DNA from: Bacteroidales bacterium
GTDB lineage: Bacteria; Bacteroidota; Bacteroidia; Bacteroidales; UBA932
Assembly (NCBI GenBank): GCA_017395045.1
Contig: JAFPWG010000012.1
Location: 1-64,000, forward strand
Length of the DNA: 64,000 nucleotides
Direction: 5' to 3'
Of the stretch, positions 1 to 9,201 are shown piece after piece (within the stretch, counting starts at the first letter, position 1; the number at the start of each line of letters is the position of its first letter). The notes beneath the pieces were generated by a model. That model searched no databases and had not been told where the DNA came from. It saw only the letters and a program-made list of their open reading frames with translations. The position numbers and the translations under genes are program-made.

Positions 1-1479
1 GACGCCCTTTACTTCAATTTCAGCCTTGAGTTTCAGCTTTCCGCTGTCGGCCGAGATACCCTTCGGAAGGGTGATCATGGCGGAACGGATACCCTTCGGG
101 TGCGGATAGCCCGCATCCAGGCAGCCGCCCACGTTGACAGTGCCGTCGTCCGTGAACACGGTGAGCCTCAGCACGCCCGGAACGCCGGCGATGCCGTCGT
201 TCACCATGCCGAAGATCAGGTTCTCGTAGCCGTCCGGATCGGTGGAACGCCAGATCCAGGAAGGACGGACGCGGAAGCCGATGCAGCGGTCCAGGTCGTT
301 CAGTGCATCCGGGAACCGGCGGTAGTAGGCCCACAGGTTGTCGGAGTTGATGGCATGGAAGGTCCAGAGGGAATAGTAGTTGGCCTTCAGGTCCTTCACA
401 TGGGAGATCGTCACGTCGCCGCGGGCGAAACCGTCTGCATCCACCGGGAAATTGGTTCCGTTTCCGGAGCTCATCGCTCCTTCCATGAAGTTCGCGACCC
501 AGGCGGGGCGGTTGCTCAGGGCATCGATGCACTCGTTCTGCACCAGGATGGAGTCCCGGCGCAGCCAGTTGCCGTCCCGGACCGTCTTTTCAATCACGGA
601 GGAGTGTCCCACCTGGTTGTAGTCCGGCTGGACGTTCGTCACCAGCGGAACCTTCGTCCAGGCCTTCTGCTGGATGTCGTAGAGCTTCAGGAGGGTCTCT
701 TCAGCGTCCTTGCGTGACGGGAAGTTGTGCCCCAGATACGGCCAGGCGTGGCCTTCGCCCCAGAGGCCGAAATGCTGGACGTCCACCATCTCGATCTCCG
801 GGCCGCCGTTGTACTGCTCCGCCAGCAGGTTCATCATCTCCTCGAAATAGCCCATCAGGTAGTCGTTGTACTCCGGCTGCCGGTGGTCCTGGTTCGCCCG
901 GTTCGCATACGGGCCGGTCTTCCAGTCGCCGGGAAGCTGCGTGAACTTTACCTTGTCGTACACAAACTGCGGCAACGCATTCTCTAGGATATCCGGATTG
1001 TTGAGCATGATCCGGATGCCCACGCGCTTGCCGTACTGGAGCGATTTCTCCATCGTGATCTTCCAGTAATCGTCGAACTCCAGCTTGCCCGGACGTTTCT
1101 GGATGTGGCGCCAGTTCGGACGGATGTACACCTTGGTTCCCAGCGGGAACTGGAACAATCCGTCAATGGACTCCTCCAGGGTCTTTCCGGGCACGAGGGG
1201 GGCGCCCAGGTCACCGGAGATGTAGGTGATCATGCCCATGCCCATGCAGTTGATCTGCTGCTTTCCGGGTTGGGTAGACATATAGCACCAGCCGCCGTAG
1301 AAATTGTCCGGCTCATAGCAGCCGAACGGGCCTTGATACAACCGGTCATGGACCACCGGTCCCGGGCCGAAATCGTAACCTGTCCAGTTATGGACGGGGA
1401 CCCAGGCCTTCAGGGCGGGGGCAAGTCCCACGGCGGCTCCCGCCGCCAGGGACGTTTTCAGGAAATCTCTTCTTTGCAT
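1..1479 (-). CDS. Tat-exported glycoside-hydrolase-like paralog 1 (3' end cut by window edge)
   Basis: The gene is open from its ATG at 1479 to the window edge, 493 codons, ending inside the conserved KGV near the C-terminus. Comparison with the 519-residue paralog at 3054-4613 suggests only 26 residues are missing. The start MQRRDFLKTS carries a twin-arginine signal, so export by Tat to the periplasm is expected; no lipobox follows. The N-terminal third closely resembles the paralog at 3054-4613, but a central stretch (about 855-965) instead matches the QLPGDW type found in three other paralogs. A W-G-E-G-H motif typical of the group is present. The fold is probably a TIM barrel followed by a beta-sandwich, inferred from similarity of this motif to the DUF4832-type neighbour. 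Substrate unknown. It follows the next gene by 12 bases and is the most distal visible member of the operon. Confidence 0.85.
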   Translation of the reverse strand, partial: MQRRDFLKTSLAAGAAVGLAPALKAWVPVHNWTGYDFGPGPVVHDRLYQGPFGCYEPDNFYGGWCYMSTQPGKQQINCMGMGMITYISGDLGAPLVPGKTLEESIDGLFQFPLGTKVYIRPNWRHIQKRPGKLEFDDYWKITMEKSLQYGKRVGIRIMLNNPDILENALPQFVYDKVKFTQLPGDWKTGPYANRANQDHRQPEYNDYLMGYFEEMMNLLAEQYNGGPEIEMVDVQHFGLWGEGHAWPYLGHNFPSRKDAEETLLKLYDIQQKAWTKVPLVTNVQPDYNQVGHSSVIEKTVRDGNWLRRDSILVQNECIDALSNRPAWVANFMEGAMSSGNGTNFPVDADGFARGDVTISHVKDLKANYYSLWTFHAINSDNLWAYYRRFPDALNDLDRCIGFRVRPSWIWRSTDPDGYENLIFGMVNDGIAGVPGVLRLTVFTDDGTVNVGGCLDAGYPHPKGIRSAMITLPKGISADSGKLKLKAEIEVKGV

Positions 1480-1491
1480 AACAGGGCGTTA

Positions 1492-3054
1492 TCAACGGTT
1501 ATTCTTCTTGATAGTCAGCGATCCGTCCGGATTCAGCGGCTCCGCCACGGCGAAAGGAACAGGATAACGCATCCCCTTCACCTCGATTTCCGCTTTCAGC
1601 TTGAGGCGGCCGCAATTCCAGTCGAAGCCCTTCGGAAGGTACATCATGCCGGAACGGACACCTTCCACGTCGGGATAACCCGCATCCAGACAGCCACTTA
1701 CGTTCACCTCACCATCGTCCGTGAAGAGAGTCAGGCGCAGGACGCCGGGCACGCCGGAGATACCGTCGTTCTTCATGCCGATAATCATGAAGTCCAGGTC
1801 CTCCTTGTCCTTGCCGTGCCAGATGAAGGAAGGACGGACGCGGTAGCCGATGCGGCCGGCCAGTTCGTCCAGCGCCTCCGGATAGCGGTTGTAGTAAGCC
1901 TCCAGGTTCTCCGCGCAGATGCTGTGGATACTCCAGAGGGAGTAGTAGTTGGCCCCGGCGTCCATCGCGTGGTAGATGGCGTCGTCTCCCGTCGGACGTC
2001 CGTACGGGTCCAGACGGATGGTGGACGCGTTTCCGTGGGTCATGGCGCACTCCACGAAGGCGGCGGTCCAGGCGGGACGGTTGCACAGCTGCTCGATACT
2101 CTCGCTGTCCACCAGGATCGTGTCCCGGCGCAGCCAGTTGTGGTCCCGGACCGTCCGGTCCACGATGGCGGAGTTGCCCACCCCGCTGTGGTCCGGCTGC
2201 ACGTTCGTCACCAGCGGAACCTTCGTCCATGCAGCCTGCTGGATGTCATAGATCCGCAGGAACGTCTCCTCCGCAGCCCTCTTGTTCGGGAAGTTGTGCC
2301 CTTCGTAAGGCCAGGCGTGACCTTCGCCCCAGAAGCCGAACATGTTCGTGTCCACGAACTCGATAAGCGGTCCTCCGTTATACTTTTCAGCGAGCATCTG
2401 CTGCAACTCCTCGAAGTGGCCGATCAGATAGTCGTTGTACTCGGGCTGCCGGTGGTCCTGTTTCGCACGACCGGCGAACTGCCCGGTCTTCCAGTCGCCC
2501 GGAAGCTGGGTCATCTTGACTTTCTTCAGGACAAAGTCAGGCAAGGCGTTCTCCAGGATGTCCGGATTATTGAGCATCACCCGGAAACCGACCCGCTTGC
2601 CATACTGGGCGGCCTTGTCCATCGTGATCTTCCAGTAATCGTCAAACTCCAGCTTGCCTGCCTTTTTCTGCAGGTGGCGCCAGTTCGGACGGATATACAC
2701 CTTCGTACCCAGCGGGAAACGGAAGAGCTTGTCAATCGTCGTCTCCAGGGACTCTCCGGGTACGCGCGGGGCGCCCAGGTCTCCGGAAATATAGGTGGTC
2801 ATGCCCATACCGAAAGCATTCAGGAGCTGCTTCCCGGGCATCGTGTACTGCACCACTTCCGGCTCCTCGCCAAAAAAGTCCTCCGGTGCGTAGGAAGGGA
2901 ACGGACCCTGATAGAGACGGTCCTTCACGGCCGGCCCCGGGCCGAAGTCATACTTGTCCCAGTTGTGCTGGGGGACCCACGCCCCGAGGGTCGGGGCGAT
3001 ACCGACGGCGGCTCCCGCCGCCAGACCGGCCTTGATGAAATCTCTTCTTTCCAT
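1492..3054 (-). CDS. Tat-exported glycoside-hydrolase-like paralog 2
   Basis: 520 residues. The signal is MERRDFIKAGLAAGAA, a twin-arginine signal with an Ala-rich h-region. The family domains are recognisable: a conserved opening with HNWDKYDFGPGP and DRLYQGPF, a long barrel-like region with YIRPNWRHLQ, a F-W-G-E-G-H-A-W-P-Y motif that probably carries an acidic active-site residue, VPLVTNVQPD, and a C-terminal all-beta region with FTDDG and LDAGYP. It has an E-E-P-E insertion after the DFFG where others read NFYGG. Its ATG overlaps the stop of the upstream paralog by one base (TAATG), so the two are translationally coupled. I do not recognise the family by name; a catalytic role on glycans is inferred from the locus and from the DUF4832-type relative. 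Confidence 0.88.
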   Translation of the reverse strand: MERRDFIKAGLAAGAAVGIAPTLGAWVPQHNWDKYDFGPGPAVKDRLYQGPFPSYAPEDFFGEEPEVVQYTMPGKQLLNAFGMGMTTYISGDLGAPRVPGESLETTIDKLFRFPLGTKVYIRPNWRHLQKKAGKLEFDDYWKITMDKAAQYGKRVGFRVMLNNPDILENALPDFVLKKVKMTQLPGDWKTGQFAGRAKQDHRQPEYNDYLIGHFEELQQMLAEKYNGGPLIEFVDTNMFGFWGEGHAWPYEGHNFPNKRAAEETFLRIYDIQQAAWTKVPLVTNVQPDHSGVGNSAIVDRTVRDHNWLRRDTILVDSESIEQLCNRPAWTAAFVECAMTHGNASTIRLDPYGRPTGDDAIYHAMDAGANYYSLWSIHSICAENLEAYYNRYPEALDELAGRIGYRVRPSFIWHGKDKEDLDFMIIGMKNDGISGVPGVLRLTLFTDDGEVNVSGCLDAGYPDVEGVRSGMMYLPKGFDWNCGRLKLKAEIEVKGMRYPVPFAVAEPLNPDGSLTIKKNNR

Positions 3055-4613
3055 TAGCCTCTGATGTTTTGGATGATGTTGAGGGAACCGTCGGGGTTCA
3101 CGCCGTGGGCCGCCGCAATCGGAACCGGATATCGTACTCCTTTCACTTCAATCTCCGCCTTCAACTTGAGACGGCCGCTGTCTGCAGATATGCCCTTCGG
3201 AAGGGTGATCATCGCCGAACGGATGCCCTTCGGGTGCGGATAGCCCGCATCCAGGCAGCCGCCCACCTCCACGGAACCGTCGTCCGTGAACACGGTGAGC
3301 CTCAGCACGCCCGGAACGCCGGCGATGCCGTCGTTCACCATGCCGAAGATCAGGTTCTCGTAGCCGTCGGGATCGGTGGAGCGCCAGATCCAGGAAGGAC
3401 GGACGCGGAAACCGATGCTGCGGTCCAGGTCGTTCAGGGCATTCGGGAACCGGCGGTAGTAGGCCCACAGGTTGTCCGGATTGATGGCATGGGATGTCCA
3501 CAGGGAATAGTAGTTGGCCTTCAGGTCCTTCACGTGGGATACGGTCACGTCGCCGCGGGCGACGCCGTTCGCGTCCACCGGGAAATCCCGGGTATTGCCC
3601 CGGCTGATGCTTCCTTCCATGAAATTGGCCACCCACGCCGGACGGTTGCTCAGCGCATCGATGCACTCGTTCTGCACCAGGATGGAGTCCCGGCGCAGCC
3701 AGTTGCCGTCCCGGACCGTCTGTTCGATGACGGAGGAATGGCCCACCCGGTTGTAGTCCGGCTGGACGTTCGTCACCAGCGGAACTTTCGTCCAGGCCTT
3801 CTGCTGGATGTCATAAAGCTTCAGGAGGGTCTCCTCTGCAACTTTGCGCGACGGGAAGTTGTGTCCGTCATACGGCCACGCATGGCCCTCGCCCCAGAGT
3901 CCGAAATGCTGGGTATCCACCATCTCGATTTCCGGACCGCCGTTGTACTGCTCCGCCAGCAGGTTCTGCATCTCCTCGAAATAGCCGAGCAGGTAGTCGT
4001 TGTACTCCGGCTGCAGGTGATCGTGCTGGAATCGGGTTTGGGAAGGATCTCCCGTCCAGGCCCCCTTCAGCTTGTGCAGCGGGACCTTCTTCAACACATA
4101 GTCCGGCAAAGCGTTCTCGAGGATATCCGGATTGTTCAGCATCACCCGGATGCCCACGCGTTTGCCGTACTGGAGCGACTTCTCCATCGTGATCTTCCAG
4201 TAATCGTCGAACTCCAGCTTGCCCTCCTGTTTCTGGAGGTGACGCCAGTTCGGACGGATGTACACCTTCGTCCCCAGCGGGAACCGGAACAGACCGTCGA
4301 TGGTCTCTTCCAGGGTCTTTCCGGGTACGATGGGGGCTCCCAGGTCACCGGCGATGTAGGTGATCATGCCCATGCCCATGCAGTTGATCTGCTCCTTTCC
4401 GGGCTGGGTGGACATGTAGCACCAGCCGCCGTAGAAGTTGTCCGGCTCATAGCAGCCGAACGGGCCTTGATACAACCGGTCGTGGACCGCCGGTCCCGGG
4501 CCGAAGTCGTAACCTGTCCAGTTATGGACCGGGACCCAGCTCTTCAGGAACGGAGACAGGCCCACGGCGGCACCGGCCGCCAGGGAAGTCTTCAAAAAGT
4601 CTCGTCGCTCCAT
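3054..4613 (-). CDS. Tat-exported glycoside-hydrolase-like paralog 3
   Basis: 519 residues, starting MERRDFLKTS with a clear Tat signal and no lipobox. The N-terminus (HNWTGYDFGPGP, DRLYQGPFGCYEP) groups it with the partial paralog at 1-1479. Its central cassette is of the other type, with PSQTRFQHDHLQPEYNDY, shared only with the paralog at 4630-6135. The motif reads G-L-W-G-E-G-H-A-W-P-Y. A loop of about 20 extra residues after NRPAW (GSISRGNTRDFPVDANG) accounts for its length relative to the 501-residue members. The stop overlaps the start of paralog 2 by one base. The role is inferred to be periplasmic glycan processing; no direct family assignment is possible by eye. Confidence 0.88.
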   Translation of the reverse strand: MERRDFLKTSLAAGAAVGLSPFLKSWVPVHNWTGYDFGPGPAVHDRLYQGPFGCYEPDNFYGGWCYMSTQPGKEQINCMGMGMITYIAGDLGAPIVPGKTLEETIDGLFRFPLGTKVYIRPNWRHLQKQEGKLEFDDYWKITMEKSLQYGKRVGIRVMLNNPDILENALPDYVLKKVPLHKLKGAWTGDPSQTRFQHDHLQPEYNDYLLGYFEEMQNLLAEQYNGGPEIEMVDTQHFGLWGEGHAWPYDGHNFPSRKVAEETLLKLYDIQQKAWTKVPLVTNVQPDYNRVGHSSVIEQTVRDGNWLRRDSILVQNECIDALSNRPAWVANFMEGSISRGNTRDFPVDANGVARGDVTVSHVKDLKANYYSLWTSHAINPDNLWAYYRRFPNALNDLDRSIGFRVRPSWIWRSTDPDGYENLIFGMVNDGIAGVPGVLRLTVFTDDGSVEVGGCLDAGYPHPKGIRSAMITLPKGISADSGRLKLKAEIEVKGVRYPVPIAAAHGVNPDGSLNIIQNIRG

Positions 4614-4629
4614 GTCAAAGATCTATTGG

Positions 4630-6135
4630 TTAAACGTTTATCATGCCCTTGATCGTCAGCGACCCGTCGGGGTTCAGCTTCTGGGCGCAGGCAAACGGAA
4701 TCGGATAGCTGACGCCCTTCACTTCCAGCTCGGCCTTCAGTTTAAGCGCGCCGCTGTTCCAGTCGACCCCCTTCGGGAGGGTCATCATCGCCTGGCGGAC
4801 GCCGGTAGGCTTCGGATAGCCCGGGTCCAGGCAGCCCGTGAGGTTGACGGAACCGTCATCCGTGAACAGCGTGAGGCGCAGGATGCCCGGCACGCCGGCA
4901 ATGCCGTCGTTCACCATGCCGAAGATCAGGTTCGTCGTGCCGCCTTCATTCTCCGACACCCAGATCCAGGAAGGACGGACGCGGAAACCGACGCGGATGG
5001 AAATGTCGTCCCAGTCTTCCTTGTTCTGCTCATAGCTCTTCTGGAGATTGTCCGCACTGATATTGTGGAAATTCCACAACGAAATGTAGTTGGCACCGAT
5101 ATCCTTGGCGTGGCCTACGCTGCGCATGCCGCCTTCGGAGATGGCTCCGATCCAGTCCGGCCGGTTGGAGAGCGCCTCGATCTGCTCGTTCTCAATGAAG
5201 ATGGAATCCGTACGGATCCAGTTGTGCGTCCGGACAGTCTTGTCCAGGACGGAGGAATTGCCCACCCGGCTGAAGTCCGGCTGGGTGTTCGTCACCAGCG
5301 GAACCTTCGTCCAGTATTTCGCCTGGACGTCGAACAGGTTCATCATCGCCTCTTCCGCCACCTCCCGGTTCGGATATGGATTGTCATCGTAGGGCCAGGT
5401 GTGCCCCTCGCCCCAGAATCCGTACATGCACGTGTCCATGTACTCGATCAGCGGGCTGCCGTTGTACTGCTCGGCCAGGAGAGCCATCAACTCTTCATTG
5501 CATTCCTTGAAATAAGGATCCGAATAGTCCGGCTGCAGATGGTCGTGCTGGAAACGCGGCTGCGAGGGATTTCCCTTCCAGGAACCCTTTAACTTGTAGA
5601 GTTTCAGTTTCTTCAGCATGAACTCCGGCAGGGCGTTCTCGATGATGTCCGGATTGTTCATCATGACGCGGAAAGCCACCCGCTTGCCGTATTTCTCCGC
5701 CTTTTCCATCGTAATCTTCCAGTAATCGTCCGGTTCCAGTTTTCCCGGATGCTTCTGGATATGACGCCAGTTGGGACGGATATAGACCTTGGTTCCCAGC
5801 GGGAAGCGGAAGAGTTTGTCGATGGTGGTCTCCAGGGACTCGCCCGCCACATGCGGCGCGCCGAGGTCGCCGGAAATATACGTGGTCAGGCCCATGCCGA
5901 AACAGTTGATCAGCTGCTTGCCCGGGGTCGTATACTGGATGACGGTTCCGCCGTAGAAATTCTCCGGGGCATACTGCGGGAACGGGCCCTGGTAAAGCCG
6001 GTCCTTCACCTCCGGACCGGAACCGAAATCATACTTCTCCCAGTTGTGGGAAGGAATCCAGCCCGACAGGGCGGGAGCAAAGCCCAGGGCGGCTCCGGCC
6101 GCCAGGGAGGTTTTCAGGAAATCTCTTCTTTCCAT
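4630..6135 (-). CDS. Tat-exported glycoside-hydrolase-like paralog 4
   Basis: 501 residues with a MERRDFLKTS Tat signal. The N- and C-terminal regions are almost the same as those of the paralog at 9202-10707 (GWIPSHNWEKYDFGSGP; C-terminal SLTIKGMINV), but the middle is of the RFQHDHLQ cassette type and the following helix region (CNEELMALLAEQYNGSP) differs. The motif is F-W-G-E-G-H-T-W-P-Y. It lacks the extra loop after NRPDW, giving the short form. It lies 16 bases upstream of paralog 3 and 27 bases downstream of the DUF4832-type gene, so it is in one transcript with both. Function is inferred only from context and motif similarity. Confidence 0.88.
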   Translation of the reverse strand: MERRDFLKTSLAAGAALGFAPALSGWIPSHNWEKYDFGSGPEVKDRLYQGPFPQYAPENFYGGTVIQYTTPGKQLINCFGMGLTTYISGDLGAPHVAGESLETTIDKLFRFPLGTKVYIRPNWRHIQKHPGKLEPDDYWKITMEKAEKYGKRVAFRVMMNNPDIIENALPEFMLKKLKLYKLKGSWKGNPSQPRFQHDHLQPDYSDPYFKECNEELMALLAEQYNGSPLIEYMDTCMYGFWGEGHTWPYDDNPYPNREVAEEAMMNLFDVQAKYWTKVPLVTNTQPDFSRVGNSSVLDKTVRTHNWIRTDSIFIENEQIEALSNRPDWIGAISEGGMRSVGHAKDIGANYISLWNFHNISADNLQKSYEQNKEDWDDISIRVGFRVRPSWIWVSENEGGTTNLIFGMVNDGIAGVPGILRLTLFTDDGSVNLTGCLDPGYPKPTGVRQAMMTLPKGVDWNSGALKLKAELEVKGVSYPIPFACAQKLNPDGSLTIKGMINV

Positions 6136-6162
6136 ATCAGAAATCTTCTGGGTGACAAATCA

Positions 6163-7578
6163 TCAGAACTTGGAGAACCGGAGGAAGGAGTGATGGGCCG
6201 GGGCCGCCTCGTCCGTAACCTTCAGGGTCCAGCCGAGGTCGTTGTAACCCTCTTTTGTGAAGGCGACGCCCTCGTTGGCCAGACGGATCGAATACTCGGG
6301 ACGGTTGTAGAGCTTCTCCATCGGATCCGGCAGGTTCAAGTATACCTTGTACTCGCCCGGTTCCATATCGGCGGGAAGGCCGGGGGAATAGGAGAACTCG
6401 TGGGTCTCGCCCGCGAACCAGAATCGCGGATCGGGAGGAAGGATCACCTTGTAGTGCGTCCCCTTCTTGGCGTTGACCAGGACCAGCTCCACCATGCGGG
6501 GGTTGAACGGGGAAGCAAAGCCCGTGTTCCGGAGGGTCAGGCCGAAGGTAAAGTTACTTCCCGCCGCCGCTTCGGTCTGATAGCAGCCGCTCGCCAGTTC
6601 CAGCCGGTAACCCAGCCGCCGGGCGATCTCGTCGTAGTATCCGTCGGTCACCCACTGGTCCAGGATCCTGCGGGAATAGAGGGAATTCAGGAGGGACCAG
6701 TGCATCATCTCCAGCTCCCGGATGGACCGGGAATACAGGATGGGATATCCCGCCCGGGGATTGCAGGTCTCTCCGGCCATGGGCGTGTACTTCGTCTCTT
6801 CGTGCAGGTAGGCTTTTTCCGCCTCCATGTCTTCGCCGTAAGTGCCTACGTCGTTCGGACTGGCCAGGAAGCAGTCGTTGTGGTGCGCAACCCGGGAGGA
6901 AGGATAGGGTGGATTGTTCCACGGCTGCTCAGAACCGTCGAAGGCTTCATCCAGGGTGATGGGCGTCCTGCGGCCGTTGAAAATCTCGACCTTCGCCCGC
7001 GGCGTACGCACCTGCACGCACCGCTCCGGGGGCAGGGCATCCAGCAGGGCGAAGACGATCTTCTTCATGTTCTCCGGTTCCGTCAACCCGTTCGTGGAGG
7101 AGTGCATCTCCCCCCAGGCGCCGATGAAACCGCAGTTCATCACCACGATGATGTCCGCATTCTCCTTCAGGATAGGGGCCAGCTGGCCGATATGGGTCAG
7201 AAGCAGGTCGATGGGAGCGTCGTCGTCCCCGATCCGGCTGCAATACGACCAGCGCGGCATCACTTTCATGCCCGCAGCGCGGATGGCGTCGAAATCGGCC
7301 CGGACGGAAGAGAGATACTCCTCCGTAAAGGGCTTGTCGCGGAAGTTCCGGGCATCATACAGCCGCCAGATGACGGACTGGTTCTTCGCCCGGAGGCCGG
7401 CCAGCATAGCGGGATCCAGTTTCTCCCGGGGATGGGAGTACTGGCTCACGAAGCCACGTTCCGGATTGATGAAGTCCTCCTTGCTCGCCCGGTAAACGAC
7501 TTCCTTCACGGGAATCTGCGAGAGGGCTGGCAGACCCAGCGTTAAAGCCAGCAAGGCCAGGATGATTCGGTTTCTCAT
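6163..7578 (-). CDS. DUF4874/DUF4832-type secreted glycoside-hydrolase-like protein
   Basis: 471 residues with a Sec signal peptide (LALLALTLGLPALSQ). The hallmarks of the DUF4874-DUF4832 family are visible: NPERGF near residue 40, a TIM-barrel-like region with SVIWRLYDARNF and MPRWSYCSR, and NCGFIGAWGEMHSS, where the family's conserved Glu sits. The C-terminal part is beta-rich (FTFGLTLRNTGFA). Families of this type are usually annotated as putative glycoside hydrolases without a settled substrate. The GxWGEmH motif is close to the FWGEGH motif of the six flanking paralogs, which suggests a common superfamily. It sits inside the paralog array, 16 bases after paralog 5 and 27 before paralog 4. 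Unlike its neighbours it carries no twin-arginine motif, so it would use a different export route. Confidence 0.85.
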   Translation of the reverse strand: MRNRIILALLALTLGLPALSQIPVKEVVYRASKEDFINPERGFVSQYSHPREKLDPAMLAGLRAKNQSVIWRLYDARNFRDKPFTEEYLSSVRADFDAIRAAGMKVMPRWSYCSRIGDDDAPIDLLLTHIGQLAPILKENADIIVVMNCGFIGAWGEMHSSTNGLTEPENMKKIVFALLDALPPERCVQVRTPRAKVEIFNGRRTPITLDEAFDGSEQPWNNPPYPSSRVAHHNDCFLASPNDVGTYGEDMEAEKAYLHEETKYTPMAGETCNPRAGYPILYSRSIRELEMMHWSLLNSLYSRRILDQWVTDGYYDEIARRLGYRLELASGCYQTEAAAGSNFTFGLTLRNTGFASPFNPRMVELVLVNAKKGTHYKVILPPDPRFWFAGETHEFSYSPGLPADMEPGEYKVYLNLPDPMEKLYNRPEYSIRLANEGVAFTKEGYNDLGWTLKVTDEAAPAHHSFLRFSKF

Positions 7579-7594
7579 AACGCAAACCGTTCTT

Positions 7595-9184
7595 TTAAAC
7601 GTTGATCATTCCCTTGATGGTCAGGGAGCCGTCCGGGTTCAGTGGCTGGGAGCAGGCGAAGGGAACCGGGTAGCGGACCCCCTTCACTTCCAGTTCGGCC
7701 TTCAGCTTGAGGGCGCCGCTGTTCCAGTCGACACCTTCCGGAAGGGTCATCATCGCCTGACGGACGCCCTGGGGCTTCGGATATCCGGGATCCAGGCAGC
7801 CGCTCACGTTGACCTTTCCGTCATCCGTGAAGAGGGTCAGCCGGAGCACGCCCGGAACGCCGGCGATACCGTCGTTGACCATGCCGAAGATCATGTGGTT
7901 GCCCATGGACTTCTCCTCCGGTACCCAGATCCAGGAAGGACGGATCCGGTAGCCGATGCAGGAGGCGAGGTCGTCCATCGCGGTCGGATGCTTCCGGTAA
8001 TAACGCATGATGCCGTCGGCATTGATGCGGTGGGCGTTCCAAAGCGAGAAGTAGTTCGCTCCCACGTCCTTGACGTGGTACATGACCGCGTCGCTGCGGG
8101 GAATGCCTTCGTCGTCGTATTCCCTTCTGCCGCTCGAGGCCCATGCGGGCGGATTCTCCGTCGTTCCGTCGGACATGCCGCATTCCACGGCGGCGCCGAT
8201 CCAGGCCGGCCGGTTGGCCAGCGCCTCGATCTGCTCGTTCTCGATGAAGATCGTATCGGTGCGCAGCCAGTTGTGCGTCCGGATGGACTTGTCCACGACC
8301 GAGGAGTTGCCCACGCGGCTGAAGTCCGGCTGCGTGTTCGTCAGCAGCGGGACCTTGTCCCAGCACGCATTCTGGATATCGAAGAAACGCATGAACGTCT
8401 CTTCGCCCTTCTGGTCACTCTCGAAGTTGTTCCCTTCGTAAGGCCAGGCGTGGCCTTCGCCCCAGAAACCGTACATGCAGGTGTCCATGTACTCGATCAG
8501 CGGGCTGCCGTTGTACTGTTCGGCCAGCAGCTGCTGCATCTCGGTGTACGCCTCGATGAAATACGGGTCGTCGAACTGCGGCATGCGGTGGTCCTGGTTG
8601 GCGCGGCTGGCAAACTGACCGGTCTTCCAGTCGCCCGGGAGCTGCGTGAACTTCACCTTATTATACAAGAATTCCGGCAGGGCGTTCTCCGCAATGTCAG
8701 GACAGTTCATCATGACCCGGAAGCCCACGCGCTTGCCGTACTCGGCCGCTTTGTCCATCGTGATCTTCCAGTAATCGTCCGGTTCCAGTTTTCCCGGGCG
8801 CTTCTGGAGGTGCCGCCAGATCGGGCGAATGTACACCTTCGTCGCCATCGGCAGGCGGAACAGCTTGTCGATGGTGGTTTCCAGCGACTCGCCGGGCACG
8901 TGCGGAGCGCCCAGGTCGCCGGCGATATAGGCCGTCAGGCCCATGCCGAAGCAGTTCAGAAGCTGCTTGCCCGGGGTCGTGTACTGGATCACCATTCCGC
9001 CGAAGAAATTCTCCGGGGCATACTGCGGGAAGGGACCCTGATAGAGCCGGTCCTTCACTTCCGGACCGGAGCCGAAATCGTATTTGTCCCAGTTATGGGA
9101 GGGAATCCAACCCTTCATGGCCGGGGCAAATCCCAGGGCGGCACCGGCCGCCAGGGAGGTTTTCAAGAAGTCACGTCTTTCCAT
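7595..9184 (-). CDS. Tat-exported glycoside-hydrolase-like paralog 5
   Basis: 529 residues, the longest member. It starts MERRDFLKTSLAAGAALGFA with a Tat signal. The N-terminus is of the SHNWDKYDFGSGP group, the cassette is the QLPGDW / NQDHRMPQFDDPYF type, and the conserved motif reads F-W-G-E-G-H-A-W-P-Y. After NRPAWIGAAVECGM there is the longest variable loop of the set, about 28 residues rich in Pro, Ser and charged residues, before HVKDVGANYFSLW. At WRHLQKRPGKL it reads RPIWRHLQ where most members have RPNWRH. It follows paralog 6 by 17 bases. Periplasmic glycan processing is inferred from context. Confidence 0.88.
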   Translation of the reverse strand: MERRDFLKTSLAAGAALGFAPAMKGWIPSHNWDKYDFGSGPEVKDRLYQGPFPQYAPENFFGGMVIQYTTPGKQLLNCFGMGLTAYIAGDLGAPHVPGESLETTIDKLFRLPMATKVYIRPIWRHLQKRPGKLEPDDYWKITMDKAAEYGKRVGFRVMMNCPDIAENALPEFLYNKVKFTQLPGDWKTGQFASRANQDHRMPQFDDPYFIEAYTEMQQLLAEQYNGSPLIEYMDTCMYGFWGEGHAWPYEGNNFESDQKGEETFMRFFDIQNACWDKVPLLTNTQPDFSRVGNSSVVDKSIRTHNWLRTDTIFIENEQIEALANRPAWIGAAVECGMSDGTTENPPAWASSGRREYDDEGIPRSDAVMYHVKDVGANYFSLWNAHRINADGIMRYYRKHPTAMDDLASCIGYRIRPSWIWVPEEKSMGNHMIFGMVNDGIAGVPGVLRLTLFTDDGKVNVSGCLDPGYPKPQGVRQAMMTLPEGVDWNSGALKLKAELEVKGVRYPVPFACSQPLNPDGSLTIKGMINV

Positions 9185-9201
9185 ATCCTGGTGTATTTTC
9201 G

